Assembly (NCBI GenBank): GCA_017646785.1
Contig: JAGCLX010000077.1
Location: 1-62,237 of the forward strand
DNA from: Alistipes sp.
GTDB lineage: Bacteria > Bacteroidota > Bacteroidia > Bacteroidales > Rikenellaceae
DNA length: 62,237 nucleotides
Direction: 5' to 3'
The position numbers were made by a program, and so were the translations under genes. Shown piece by piece: positions 18,201 to 28,861 of this stretch (the stretch's first letter is position 1; every line of letters begins with the position of its first letter). Under the pieces are notes generated by a model. The model was given only the letters and a program-made list of their open reading frames with translations. It was not told the DNA's origin and did not search any database.

Positions 18201-20561
18201 TTAGTAGATATTCAATCGCAAGCCGATATAGAACTTGCGACCCATGAGTGGGCCCCACACAGCTGACGAGTTGAAACCTGCATCATAGGGAGCATCACCA
18301 CCAAGGATGGGAGCCTGACCGTGACCATTGTGGCCCTGCATATAGTTGGCGATGTTCTCGCAACCAGCATATAGCGTAAGGTTACTCATCTTATAGCTCA
18401 CCTGTGCAAAGAACATAGGATAGATGGGCGACAAGCTGGGGTTATCCACAGCATTTGTAAGGTTGCCATCAAGTGCGGGAAGACGAACAGGACCATTGAG
18501 CTGCGCCGTAGCATCAAACACCCAGCGACCTACGGCGTACTGAATGTTGATAAGGCTCTTGTAGCGTGAGGTCAAAGGACGCTCCACGAGCACCTTCTCG
18601 CCATTCTGCTCCAACGTAATTTTAGCATTGGTATAGCGGAATGTAGCGAAGAGGTCGAAGCCACGGAAGGGAGTCCAGTTGAAGTCCACCTGGTAGTTAT
18701 CCGTAAACGAACGCTCATGGCTATTGTAGATTGCTATGGTGTTATCCGCAGTCTCCTGGTCAAAGACCATAGTGTTGAAGAACTGCGAACGGAAGTAGTC
18801 GAAGCTAATGGTCGCCATGTCGTCACCCGCGAGGTTGAAGGTCTGCGAGAGGCTACCACCAACGGTCAACGCCTGCTCCATGTCGTCGTGGAGGTTATCA
18901 AGGTTGAGAATCTCGCGCGAGGTGGTCATCATCCAGATGTTATCCGTAACGAGGTTCTGACGGCGTGAGCCAAGACCTGCCGAAGCACGCAATGTAGTGC
19001 GAGGAGTGATGCTCCAGCGTATGTGTGCACGTGGCGTAACGAGGAACTTGTTTTTAGCATCCTTAACATAGTAGTTGTTACCCACCATAGCATAGTCACC
19101 ACGAATACCAGCGACAAGAGAGAACTTCTCCTCTATCTGGAACGTATACTCCGCAAAGACACCAGGCTCCATGAGCGAGCTATTGTTCTGCAACGTCCAC
19201 TGATAACCATCATTAGAGCCGAAGTGTGAATAGTTATCATCCATCATGCGGGCGTAGTACGAAGCACCAGCATTGAGTGACGAGCGCTGTGTGAAGTAGT
19301 GTGCGTAGGTGATGTTGAAGCGGAAGGTATTCTCCAAAACATCTACCTTGCTACGACCAAAGTATGAGTCGGTGAGATAGTTGTCATAGTCGAAAATCAT
19401 AGCCACATTATTCTGCACAGCATCTGCAGGGTCACCAGTAAATGTGCGCTCGTAGCCAACAGGGATACCAGCCTTAACGTAAGCGTTGATATTACGGTTG
19501 TGGATAGCCGAGCCGTAGGTGTTAGACTCGAGGTCGTTAACCATCTCCTCGTAGAGGTCCTTAGTGTAACCCATCTGACCACCGAGGCGATTCTCATTAA
19601 CCACCTTCCAGCCCCAGCGCAACTGCACGCCATCTCTATTCTGCCACAACCACTTGTTAGCCACGTTAATCTGGTTAGACTTAGGCATATCCGAGAAGCC
19701 ATCGTGGTTCATATCGTGCGTCGCAGTGTCGAGAGAGCCGTGTGCCATGATAACGGTTGAGAGGCTCTTATCGGGCGTAAGAGGAATAGCCGACGACACG
19801 TTAATCTCGGGACGAAGCTCCGAGTCGAAGTAGAGGTTGAGGAAGAAGCGCTCATCGTCGGTAGGCTTGCGGTGCTCGAGGTTAATCTGACCAGTGATGG
19901 CCTCGTGTCCTGCAGTCACCGAAGCGACGCCCTTAGAGACCTGGATAGAGTTGAGCCACATACCTGGCGTATAGCTAAGGCCGTATGTAGCACCAGCACC
20001 CTGCATGATGGGGCGGTTTTCATCGAGAATCTGTGTATATGTGCCCGCAAGACCGAGCATCTTAATCTGTCGCGCACCAGAGATAGCGTCGCTATAGCCC
20101 ACGGTAACCGAGGCTGAGTTCTCGAACGACTCGGCAAGCGAGCAGCACGCCATCTTACATAGACCGGCAAACGATATCTGCTCCTGACGTGTGATACCAC
20201 TGCTCTTAGCGTAGTTACCACGCTGCTGACCCTCGATAACCACCTCGTCGATATCCACTGCCGAGGGCTGCAACTCGATTGTCACGGTGTTGACATCCTT
20301 GTCGCTGAGGTCAACCTCCGCGATGTCGTAGCCGAGGTAGTCAACAACAAGTATCTCGAAGCCGCTGACACGACGGATAGAGAATGTACCATCCACAGAT
20401 GTTGTTGCACCTGCTGTGGTATTCTTCCAGTAGAGCGAAGCACCTATGAGGGGCTGCTGGTTGTTAGCATCTAAAACTGTACCCGTAACCATACGCTGCG
20501 CCATAGCTACCATGGGCACGAGCATGAGGGCTACAAGTAGAATAGAAACTCTGTTTTTCAT
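18201..20561 (-). CDS. TonB-dependent receptor of a metal operon
   Basis: A 786-residue outer-membrane protein: signal peptide (to about residue 21, VAMAQR), a CarboxypepD-regulatory-like domain (about 22-100, GTVLDANNQQPLIGASLYWK), a plug with the distinctive block CKMACCSLAESFENSASV followed by KMLGLAGTYTQILDENRP, and a C-terminal barrel. The Cys-Cys-x-Leu-x-Glu-Ser-Phe plug block belongs to a receptor subfamily I associate with metal operons in Bacteroidetes. Both neighbours encode Cys/His-rich exported proteins, supporting a metal or metal-chelate ligand. There is no SusD-like gene. The receptor class is certain; the ligand is inferred. Confidence 0.9.
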   Translation of the reverse strand: MKNRVSILLVALMLVPMVAMAQRMVTGTVLDANNQQPLIGASLYWKNTTAGATTSVDGTFSIRRVSGFEILVVDYLGYDIAEVDLSDKDVNTVTIELQPSAVDIDEVVIEGQQRGNYAKSSGITRQEQISFAGLCKMACCSLAESFENSASVTVGYSDAISGARQIKMLGLAGTYTQILDENRPIMQGAGATYGLSYTPGMWLNSIQVSKGVASVTAGHEAITGQINLEHRKPTDDERFFLNLYFDSELRPEINVSSAIPLTPDKSLSTVIMAHGSLDTATHDMNHDGFSDMPKSNQINVANKWLWQNRDGVQLRWGWKVVNENRLGGQMGYTKDLYEEMVNDLESNTYGSAIHNRNINAYVKAGIPVGYERTFTGDPADAVQNNVAMIFDYDNYLTDSYFGRSKVDVLENTFRFNITYAHYFTQRSSLNAGASYYARMMDDNYSHFGSNDGYQWTLQNNSSLMEPGVFAEYTFQIEEKFSLVAGIRGDYAMVGNNYYVKDAKNKFLVTPRAHIRWSITPRTTLRASAGLGSRRQNLVTDNIWMMTTSREILNLDNLHDDMEQALTVGGSLSQTFNLAGDDMATISFDYFRSQFFNTMVFDQETADNTIAIYNSHERSFTDNYQVDFNWTPFRGFDLFATFRYTNAKITLEQNGEKVLVERPLTSRYKSLINIQYAVGRWVFDATAQLNGPVRLPALDGNLTNAVDNPSLSPIYPMFFAQVSYKMSNLTLYAGCENIANYMQGHNGHGQAPILGGDAPYDAGFNSSAVWGPLMGRKFYIGLRLNIY

Positions 20562-20676
20562 CTTTGTATTTTGGGTATTAATTACTTATGCTTTATATAC
20601 GAGTTTATCCCCCTGCATTTAGCAGAGAGAGGATACGGACATGGCGCTACGACACCCTACCGGGCGCGTAAGACAC

Positions 20677-21126
20677 CTAAGCAAGCACAGGAGGGGCACG
20701 CAACGAATCGTACCTCGAGAAAGCCGCCCGCAGCGGCATGGATTCATCGCCACGATATATTTCCCCAGTGGCATAAAGTGCGATGATGTCATCCCCTGCA
20801 TTGTCAACCATAGCGACAACAGTAAGGAGTGTAGATAAGATATTTGATGCGCTATTGTCGCGCTCGTTGTCAGAGATTATCTGTGTATTAATATCGCTCA
20901 AGAGCACATGGCTATGATCACAACACTCCTCACTAAATGCGAGGGCATTGTCCAACGACGACACTACATCATGGTGACTACCACAACAACACTCTACGTT
21001 CTCAACGACATGATGCTCATGATGGGGATGGTCACAGCACAGTACAGAAAGTGATGACATAAGCGAGGCCGTTACGTAAATAACCACCAAAACTACTGCA
21101 TATATCATCTTCACACGTACCATCAT
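20677..21126 (-). CDS. Small Cys/His-rich membrane-anchored protein
   Basis: A 149-residue protein with one N-terminal hydrophobic segment (about residues 6-27), directly followed by a dense metal-ligand region: LCCDHPHHEHH, then ECCCGSHH, then EECCDHSH (about residues 29-74). The rest is unremarkable. It is the first gene of the operon, 24 bases downstream of a TACCTTTG element, with a TonB receptor 115 bases below. I suspect the DUF6769-type family but cannot confirm it. A role in periplasmic metal sensing or binding is inferred from composition and neighbours. Translation may start at either of two adjacent ATG codons. Confidence 0.75.
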   Translation of the reverse strand: MMVRVKMIYAVVLVVIYVTASLMSSLSVLCCDHPHHEHHVVENVECCCGSHHDVVSSLDNALAFSEECCDHSHVLLSDINTQIISDNERDNSASNILSTLLTVVAMVDNAGDDIIALYATGEIYRGDESMPLRAAFSRYDSLRAPPVLA

Positions 21127-21149
21127 ACATCTAAGTATTATAGTCGCGA

Positions 21150-21185
21150 CAAAGGTATTAAAAAAAATGGAAACCTATAAGGTTT
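21150..21185 (-). promoter_or_regulatory. Promoter and candidate operator of the metal operon
   Basis: The minus strand reads TACCTTTG at 21157-21150, an exact -7 element, 24 bases before the start of the first gene. The perfect palindrome AAACCT-ATA-AGGTTT (21171-21185) covers the place where the -33 element should be, as a repressor site would. Confidence 0.55.
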
Positions 21186-21202
21186 ATATAAAATTTTTTT
21201 TT

Positions 21203-21314
21203 GTCAGAAGGCTGCAGATACAACGCTCAACAAAATACCATCGATGGGTAGTACTTAGCGTACGGCCCATTGATGACATTCTCTGCTAGTGGCTGTAGAT
21301 GTCTGTCTTACAAT
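21203..21314 (+). repeat. Structured repeat, copy A (diverged)
   Basis: About 112 bp, the first of two tandem copies with a period of 123 bp. It opens with GTCAGA and holds the core hairpin GATGGG..GTAC(n)CGTAC..CCCATTGAT. Compared with copy B its 3' arm is diverged (GACATTCTCTGCTAG, and ACAA in place of TATCAC), so it no longer folds end to end. See copies B, C and D. Confidence 0.75.
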
Positions 21315-21325
21315 AAAAATTTCTT

Positions 21326-21438
21326 GTCAGAAGGCTGCAGATACAACGCTCAACAAAAATACCATCGATAGGTAGTACTTAGCGTACGGCCCATTGATGG
21401 TAGTTTTTGTTAGCGGCAGTAGATGTCTGCCTTATCAC
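21326..21438 (+). repeat. Structured repeat, copy B (intact)
   Basis: A 113-bp element from GTCAGA to TATCAC. The ends pair (GTCAGAAGGC with GCCTTATCAC) with a fixed C-C and G-A mismatch at positions 3 and 5. Inner stems are AACAAAAA/TTTTTGTT, TACCATCGAT/ATTGATGGTA, and a GTAC...GTAC tip. Its TATCAC end is 13 bases from the stop codon of the histone H1-like gene on the minus strand. No protein is encoded. Confidence 0.8.
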
Positions 21439-21451
21439 AAGAAATAATAAC

Positions 21452-21625
21452 TTATTTTGAAGCCTCTACAGATACCTTGCGGAACTCCTTAAGAAGCTTT
21501 GTAAGCTCCAAAGCTGCCTTACGAGCGCGTGTGCCTGCTGCCTTGTTATTCTTCTCAACCTGAGCGTTTGCGTTCTCTGCAAATGCTGCATACTGAGCTG
21601 CGATGTTCTCTACCAATGTCTTCAT
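21452..21625 (-). CDS. Histone H1-like (Hc1 family) small nucleoid protein
   Basis: A 57-residue protein starting MKTLVENIAAQYAAFAEN and containing KNNKAAGTRARKAALEL and KLLKEFRKVSVEASK. These blocks match the Bacteroidetes histone H1-like (Hc1) family: short, Lys/Arg/Ala-rich, helical, and thought to bind DNA. The full length is present, with an ATG, a TAA stop and a canonical promoter upstream, 33 bases from the start. It is easily overlooked because it is short. It stands alone between the metal operon and feoAB, with structured repeats A and B just past its stop codon. Confidence 0.9.
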   Translation of the reverse strand: MKTLVENIAAQYAAFAENANAQVEKNNKAAGTRARKAALELTKLLKEFRKVSVEASK

Positions 21626-21657
21626 AATTTCTATTTATTAAAAGGTTTATCGTCATG

Positions 21658-21687
21658 CAAAGTTATAAATTATTTTTGTTTTCCAAA
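21658..21687 (-). promoter_or_regulatory. Promoter of the histone H1-like gene
   Basis: On the minus strand: TTTG (21687-21684), an 18-base spacer, and TAACTTTG (21665-21658), with the ATG 33 bases further on. This is a near-consensus promoter, consistent with high expression. Confidence 0.75.
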
Positions 21688-21796
21688 TATTTTTGCAAAA
21701 AAAATAATCCTTAACATGGTGATTTACCGACTAATTACCTATTTATACCTACCAATAAAACAACAATACATAGATATTTATTCATTTCATAAATTA

Positions 21797-21845
21797 AATC
21801 CCCACTTTTGGGGATTGCATGCTTACGGCATTTTTCGTACCTTTG
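21797..21845 (+). promoter_or_regulatory. Promoter and candidate operator of feoAB
   Basis: TACCTTTG at 21838-21845 is an exact -7 element, 27 bases before the feoAB ATG. ATTG at 21814-21817 is a possible -33 with a 20-base spacer. The inverted repeat AATCCCC-(6)-GGGGATT (21797-21816) overlaps that -33 position, a natural place for an iron-dependent repressor. Confidence 0.55.
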
Positions 21846-21871
21846 TCGCAAATATTATAAAGTATAAACAG

Positions 21872-24238
21872 ATGCGACTTAGTGAACTTAAAACAGGGGA
21901 GACAGCAACCGTAGTCAAGGTGCTTGGCTATGGGGGCTTCCGTCGTCGCATTATAGAGATGGGTTTTGTGCGCGGCCAGGAGGTAACCGTCATCCTCGAT
22001 GCGCCTCTCAAAGACCCCATAGAGTACCACATCATGGGTTACGACATCTCGCTGCGCCGCAAGGAGGCCGAGATGATTGTGGTCATGACACGCGAGGAGG
22101 CTGAACAGCTGTCGGCAGGCGAGTCAACAACACTCATCAGCGATGAAGATATCGTGGAGAGAGCCGTTAACAACCGACATAAGCATATCTCAGTAGGTCT
22201 TGTTGGCAACCCCAATTCGGGTAAGACTTCACTCTTCAACACGCTCTGTGGACGTAGCGAGCACGTGGGTAACTATAGCGGTGTGACGGTAGATGCTAAG
22301 CGTGGCACGCTACGCTACAAGGACTACACCTTGGAGATTACCGACCTACCAGGCACATACGCCCTATCGGCATACTCACCCGAAGAGGTCTACGTGCGCC
22401 GACATATTATAGACGACACCCCCGACATCATTGTAAACACCATCGTTGCCTCTAACCTCGAGCGCAACCTATACCTCACCACCGAGCTTATCGACATGAG
22501 CCCCAAGATGGTCATCGCCATGAACATGTACGACGAGCTGGAGTCAAGCGGTGCGAAGTTCGACCACGAGGCCCTCAGTGGCATGATTGGCGTGCCCATG
22601 ATACCTATCGTAGCTCCCTCGGGCCGAGGCATGGAGGAACTTCTTGAAGCTATAATTGCAGTGCACGAGAACGACGACAGGCGTGTACGACATATCCACA
22701 TCGGCTATGGTGCGGTCATCGAGGAGAACCTCGAACCACTCAATGCTGACATGCGCCTACACAGAGAGGAGTTAATTGCACACTTCCCTCCGCGATACTT
22801 CGCGCTCAAGATGATTGAGGGAGATAGGGAGATTGCACAACTCATCGCCTCATCGTCACATAAGGAGCGTTGGGCTAAGATGGCTGATGTAGCCCGCAAG
22901 GAGATTGAAGAGGCGCTTGGCGAGGATATCGAAACAGCGCTATCAAACCAGAAATATGGTTTTATATCGGGTGCACTGAAAGAGACATACACCGCGGCAA
23001 AGAACACACGTAACACTCTGAGTGACAAGCTTGACGCCATAGTTACGCACCGCATATGGGGCTTCCCCATCTTCTTTGCCATCATGTGGCTTATGTTCTA
23101 CTCCACGTTCGAGTTGGGTGCCTACCCCCAGCAATGGATAGAGATGGGTGTCGACTGGCTATATAATGCTGTACACGAGGTTATGAGTGCAGGAGCACTA
23201 CGTGACATGCTCACCGATGGCATCATCAGTGGCGTAGGCAGCGTACTTGTCTTTCTGCCTAACATCATGATTTTGTACCTCTTCATCTCGTTCCTCGAGG
23301 ACTCGGGTTACCTGGCTCGCGCAGCATTTATCATGGATAAGGTTATGCACCGTATGGGTGTTCACGGCAAGTCGTTCATACCCATGGTAATGGGCTTTGG
23401 CTGCAACGTACCCGCTGTAATGGCATGCCGCACCATCGAGTGTCGTACCTCTCGCCTCATAACCATTATGGTTGTACCCTTCATGTCGTGTAGCGCTCGC
23501 CTACCCATCTACATGATGATTATAGGCACCTTCTTTGCTCAGCATGCCGGCACGGTGCTATTCCTTATGTATATGCTTGGCATACTTATAGCCGTGGTCA
23601 CTGCACGCCTTATGCGTCGCTTCATGTTCCGCGAGCAGGAGGCACCATTTGTCATGGAGCTATCGCCCTACCGCATCCCGATGCCCAAGACCACACTCCG
23701 CCACATGTGGAGTAAGTGTGCGCAGTATCTTCGCAAGATGGGAGGTCTTATCCTCATCGCCTCAATCGTCGTATGGCTACTCGGCTACTACCCACGCCCC
23801 AAGCACGACAATAGCGATACCAGTGCACCCCACTATGAGATGTCATACATGGGTATGATAGGACAGGTTACAGAGCCTATTTTTGAACCCATGGATATGG
23901 ACTGGCAGGCCTCTGTGGCTCTTATCTCGGGCATACCAGCTAAGGAGATTGTCGTTAGTACCCTAAGCGTGCTCTACTCACACCCCGACGACGCGGGTAT
24001 TGAGTCAGAAGAGGAGCTTAACCACATGGTTAGCAAGCGTGTTGCTGGTAGCATGGAGCCACCAACAGCTGTAGCATTCCTTATATTTGCACTACTCTAC
24101 CTACCATGTATCGCCACCATTGTTGCCATATCTTCGGAGCTTAACTGGAAATGGGCAATAGGCTCTGCGCTCTACAACACCATCATAGCATGGCTCTTGG
24201 CATGGGGAGGATATCACCTAACGCTATTATTCATGTAG
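21872..24238 (+). CDS. feoAB: Ferrous iron transporter, FeoA-FeoB fusion
   Basis: A 788-residue inner-membrane protein. Residues 1-75 are a FeoA (SH3-like) domain beginning MRLSELKTGE. FeoB follows: G1 GNPNSGKTS at about 112-120, a DLPG G3 motif, a G4 motif in NMYDE, then a cytoplasmic helical region and two Gate-type membrane segments (SFIPMVMGFGCNVPAVMACR and AVAFLIFALLYLPCIATI). It imports Fe(II), with GTP hydrolysis controlling the channel. I chose the ATG at 21872 because FeoA begins there and the promoter lies just upstream; an in-frame ATG 156 bases earlier precedes that promoter. Such fusions are usual in Bacteroidetes. A small FeoB-associated gene follows 6 bases later. Confidence 0.96.
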   Translation: MRLSELKTGETATVVKVLGYGGFRRRIIEMGFVRGQEVTVILDAPLKDPIEYHIMGYDISLRRKEAEMIVVMTREEAEQLSAGESTTLISDEDIVERAVNNRHKHISVGLVGNPNSGKTSLFNTLCGRSEHVGNYSGVTVDAKRGTLRYKDYTLEITDLPGTYALSAYSPEEVYVRRHIIDDTPDIIVNTIVASNLERNLYLTTELIDMSPKMVIAMNMYDELESSGAKFDHEALSGMIGVPMIPIVAPSGRGMEELLEAIIAVHENDDRRVRHIHIGYGAVIEENLEPLNADMRLHREELIAHFPPRYFALKMIEGDREIAQLIASSSHKERWAKMADVARKEIEEALGEDIETALSNQKYGFISGALKETYTAAKNTRNTLSDKLDAIVTHRIWGFPIFFAIMWLMFYSTFELGAYPQQWIEMGVDWLYNAVHEVMSAGALRDMLTDGIISGVGSVLVFLPNIMILYLFISFLEDSGYLARAAFIMDKVMHRMGVHGKSFIPMVMGFGCNVPAVMACRTIECRTSRLITIMVVPFMSCSARLPIYMMIIGTFFAQHAGTVLFLMYMLGILIAVVTARLMRRFMFREQEAPFVMELSPYRIPMPKTTLRHMWSKCAQYLRKMGGLILIASIVVWLLGYYPRPKHDNSDTSAPHYEMSYMGMIGQVTEPIFEPMDMDWQASVALISGIPAKEIVVSTLSVLYSHPDDAGIESEEELNHMVSKRVAGSMEPPTAVAFLIFALLYLPCIATIVAISSELNWKWAIGSALYNTIIAWLLAWGGYHLTLLFM

Positions 24239-24244
24239 TGGCTT

Positions 24245-24388
24245 ATGGATTGGCAGAGTATGGTTGTGGCTGTGGTAGCCGTTGTTGTGGTAGTCATCAT
24301 CGCCCGTAAGACGTGGCGCATGTTCACCTGCCACGACACCTCCCACTGCTCGGGGTGCAACAAGGAGTGTAACCACCGCAAGAGATAA
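24245..24388 (+). CDS. FeoB-associated Cys-rich membrane protein
   Basis: A 47-residue protein beginning MDWQSMVVAV. One Val/Ile/Ala-rich membrane helix (about residues 6-20) is followed by RKTWR and a Cys/His cluster, CHDTSHCSGCNKEC (four Cys), then a basic end. This matches the small FeoB-associated Cys-rich family often found right after feoB. It starts 6 bases past the feoAB stop codon. It is thought to help ferrous iron transport, but its role is not well established. It is short enough to be missed by gene finders. Confidence 0.88.
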   Translation: MDWQSMVVAVVAVVVVVIIARKTWRMFTCHDTSHCSGCNKECNHRKR

Positions 24389-24392
24389 AAAC

Positions 24393-24426
24393 AAGCGATG
24401 CAGACCCACAAGGACCTGCATCGCTT
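24393..24426. terminator. Terminator of the feo operon
   Basis: An 11-bp perfect stem (AAGCGATGCAG / CTGCATCGCTT) with a 12-base loop starts 5 bases past the small gene's stop and is followed by CTATTTTAC. It may also stop the convergent gene at 24450-24761. Confidence 0.75.
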
Positions 24427-24449
24427 CTATTTTACATCACTGTCTAAGA

Positions 24450-24761
24450 CTAAAAGTCGTCGTCTGACACCTCATCAGATGCATCAGCCAACTCATCAGC
24501 ACCCTTCAAATCGTCGTCATCGTAGTAGCCGTCGTTGTCGTCATCCTGACCATCATCGACCTTTACATCAATCTTCACCATGTAGTATGTATCCTCTGTC
24601 TCGTAAGGAACAGTATAGAAGAATGAACCATCGGGCTTATCAAAACGGCTCATCACTTCGGTGAATCCCAATGGGTATAGTGCCTTAACCTCAGCCTGCT
24701 GTTCAGCTGTAAGATTGTGGAAGCTGGTAATTAGACGTCTCTTCTTGTTATCAGTAGCCAT
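24450..24761 (-). CDS. Conserved Bacteroidales protein with acidic tail
   Basis: A 103-residue soluble protein starting MATDNKKRRLITSFHNL. The N-terminal 70 residues look like a small folded domain (YPLGFTEVMSRFDKPDGSFFYTVPYET). The last 30 are strongly acidic (a run of Asp in DGQDDDNDGYYDDDD). I recognise the type as a conserved hypothetical in Bacteroidales, with no function I know. The ATG at 24761 was chosen over one 120 bases upstream, because that one precedes the TACATTTG promoter element at 24848-24841. It is divergent from ligA. Confidence 0.75.
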   Translation of the reverse strand: MATDNKKRRLITSFHNLTAEQQAEVKALYPLGFTEVMSRFDKPDGSFFYTVPYETEDTYYMVKIDVKVDDGQDDDNDGYYDDDDLKGADELADASDEVSDDDF

Positions 24762-24772
24762 AAAATCTATAA

Positions 24773-27061
<2,289 letters not shown>

Positions 27062-27085
27062 TTGAATCTAAACACTTAAAAGTCT

Positions 27086-27973
27086 ATGATACAGGACAAA
27101 ATCAATGGTGTGGGTGTAGCACTTATCACCCCATTCGATAACTACAAGGTCAACTACGACGCCCTAAAGCGAATGATTGAGCACGTCATCAACGGTGGCG
27201 TGGACTACATCGTGGCGCTTGGCTCGACAGCCGAGACCGCAACCCTATCACCCACAGAGCAGCAGGAGGTCCTGCGCTTCATCGTCAGGGAGGTTGCCGA
27301 GCGTGTGCCCATCGTTGTGGGCATGGGTGGCAATAACACCCATGCGCTGGTTAACAGCCTCCGCACATACGATCTCTCGGGTACCGTGGCTATTTTGAGC
27401 GTCGCACCATACTACAATAAGCCATCGCAGGAGGGTATCTATCGCCACTACATGGCCGTTGCCGAGGCGTCACCCGTGCCCGTCATATTGTACAATGTTC
27501 CAGGGCGCACAGGTGTGAACATGACGGCCGAGACAACCCTACGCCTTGCGCATGCCTCAGACAAAATCGTGGCAATGAAGGAGGCCTCAGGTAGCCTCGA
27601 GCAGATGCAGGCAATCATAGATGGCAAGCCCGAGAACTTCTTGGTTATATCAGGTGATGACGGCATCACCGTGGAGCTCATAAAGCGCGGTGGTGCGGGT
27701 GTTATCTCCGTGGCTGCCAACGCCTTCCCCGAACGTTTCTGCCGTTGTGTGCACGACGCTATGGAGGGTCGCATCGAGGATGCTGAACGCGCAATGGAGG
27801 GTTTTAATGAGCCTATAGCCCTACTCTTCAAGGAGGGTAACCCCACGGGTGTAAAGGCAATGACCGCCGCCATGGGCATCACACGCCCCGAGGTGCGTCT
27901 GCCATTGGTTGAGGGAACCGAGGAGTTGTGCTCGGCGATAAAAAGTGCTGTCGAGAAGTACGATTTGAGGTAG
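27086..27973 (+). CDS. dapA: 4-hydroxy-tetrahydrodipicolinate synthase
   Basis: DapA condenses pyruvate with aspartate semialdehyde, the committing step of lysine and meso-diaminopimelate synthesis. The 295-residue TIM barrel has GVGVALITPF at the N terminus, GSTAE binding pyruvate, YNVPGRTG with the catalytic Tyr (about residue 136), and the Schiff-base Lys in AMKEASG (about residue 165). It lies 24 bases after ligA. Confidence 0.96.
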   Translation: MIQDKINGVGVALITPFDNYKVNYDALKRMIEHVINGGVDYIVALGSTAETATLSPTEQQEVLRFIVREVAERVPIVVGMGGNNTHALVNSLRTYDLSGTVAILSVAPYYNKPSQEGIYRHYMAVAEASPVPVILYNVPGRTGVNMTAETTLRLAHASDKIVAMKEASGSLEQMQAIIDGKPENFLVISGDDGITVELIKRGGAGVISVAANAFPERFCRCVHDAMEGRIEDAERAMEGFNEPIALLFKEGNPTGVKAMTAAMGITRPEVRLPLVEGTEELCSAIKSAVEKYDLR

Positions 27974-28012
27974 TTGGAGCGTTGACTCTGTAAACCTTCA
28001 AATAGAACGAAT

Positions 28013-28804
28013 ATGAGATATGTAACTACCCTACTATTGCTACTATGTGTGGCAGTTAGCGCCTCGGCGGCGTCACGCATCGAGGAGCCTAACCCTCTTG
28101 TAGCAAATACTACAGAGCGCGAGATACGTGTGCCAGACGAGGAGGACATCATACACCAAACAGTGTCGGTGTCGTCACCCTACTACTACACCAACCTCAT
28201 GCTTAAGTACATCAACGGCACGTCACCACTGAGCGAGTTGGAGTACTACTATCTCTATTATGGCTATCTCTACGACGACAACTACAAGCCATTTAACGAG
28301 AATGTAGCATTGGATAAAATGTTGATGATAGTGTCGGCAATAAACCCCGACCAGCCCACCGTCATGCAGCTTGAGGCGCTCGTTGAGAATGGTTTAGCAG
28401 CAATGGAGGTAGACCCATTTAACCCCAAGGTACTCAACATCATGGCATACGCCTATGGTGCGCTGGGTGACACTACACGCGAGCAGTTATACTTCAACCA
28501 TCTAAACGGCATACTATCTACCATAGAGTCCTCAGGCACTGGACTTAAGGAGGAGGAGCGCTGGCATGTGTTGATGTTCTCGCACGCCTACGACCTGCTT
28601 GCATCCAAGGGGTATGACTACGACGAGAACCGCATCATTAGTCGTGACGCCATGTTCATCCCCATTGCGCAACGCCCCAAGGAGCGCATCAAGGGTTTCT
28701 ACTTCGACTACGGCCGTATATACCGCAACAAGCCCGACAATGTGACGTTCAAGCGCGACCGCACATGGCAATTTAACAACCTTAAACCACGCGAATACAA
28801 ATAG
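28013..28804 (+). CDS. Exported DUF4919-like protein
   Basis: A 263-residue protein with a signal peptide (LLLLLCVAVSASAAS). The body resembles DUF4919: a helical, partly TPR-like region (YYYLYYGYLYDDNYKPF, then ALVENGLAAMEVDPFNPKVLNIMAYAYGALGD) and the C-terminal block KGFYFDYGRIYRNKPD. Function is unknown. It lies 39 bases after dapA, while the next gene has its own promoter. Confidence 0.7.
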   Translation: MRYVTTLLLLLCVAVSASAASRIEEPNPLVANTTEREIRVPDEEDIIHQTVSVSSPYYYTNLMLKYINGTSPLSELEYYYLYYGYLYDDNYKPFNENVALDKMLMIVSAINPDQPTVMQLEALVENGLAAMEVDPFNPKVLNIMAYAYGALGDTTREQLYFNHLNGILSTIESSGTGLKEEERWHVLMFSHAYDLLASKGYDYDENRIISRDAMFIPIAQRPKERIKGFYFDYGRIYRNKPDNVTFKRDRTWQFNNLKPREYK

Positions 28805-28810
28805 CATCGC

Positions 28811-28840
28811 TTTGTTGGGAAGATAATTTTATTATCTTTG
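28811..28840 (+). promoter_or_regulatory. Promoter of the clostripain-like gene
   Basis: TTTG (28811-28814), an 18-base spacer and TATCTTTG (28833-28840). The ATG at 28862 is 21 bases downstream. Confidence 0.75.
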
Positions 28841-28861
28841 CGGCAAAATTTACCAAACCAG

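Noticed and set aside
21203..21438. CRISPR array from the two tandem repeats
   Set aside because: Only two long copies with internal pairing, no short regular repeats and spacers, and no cas genes.
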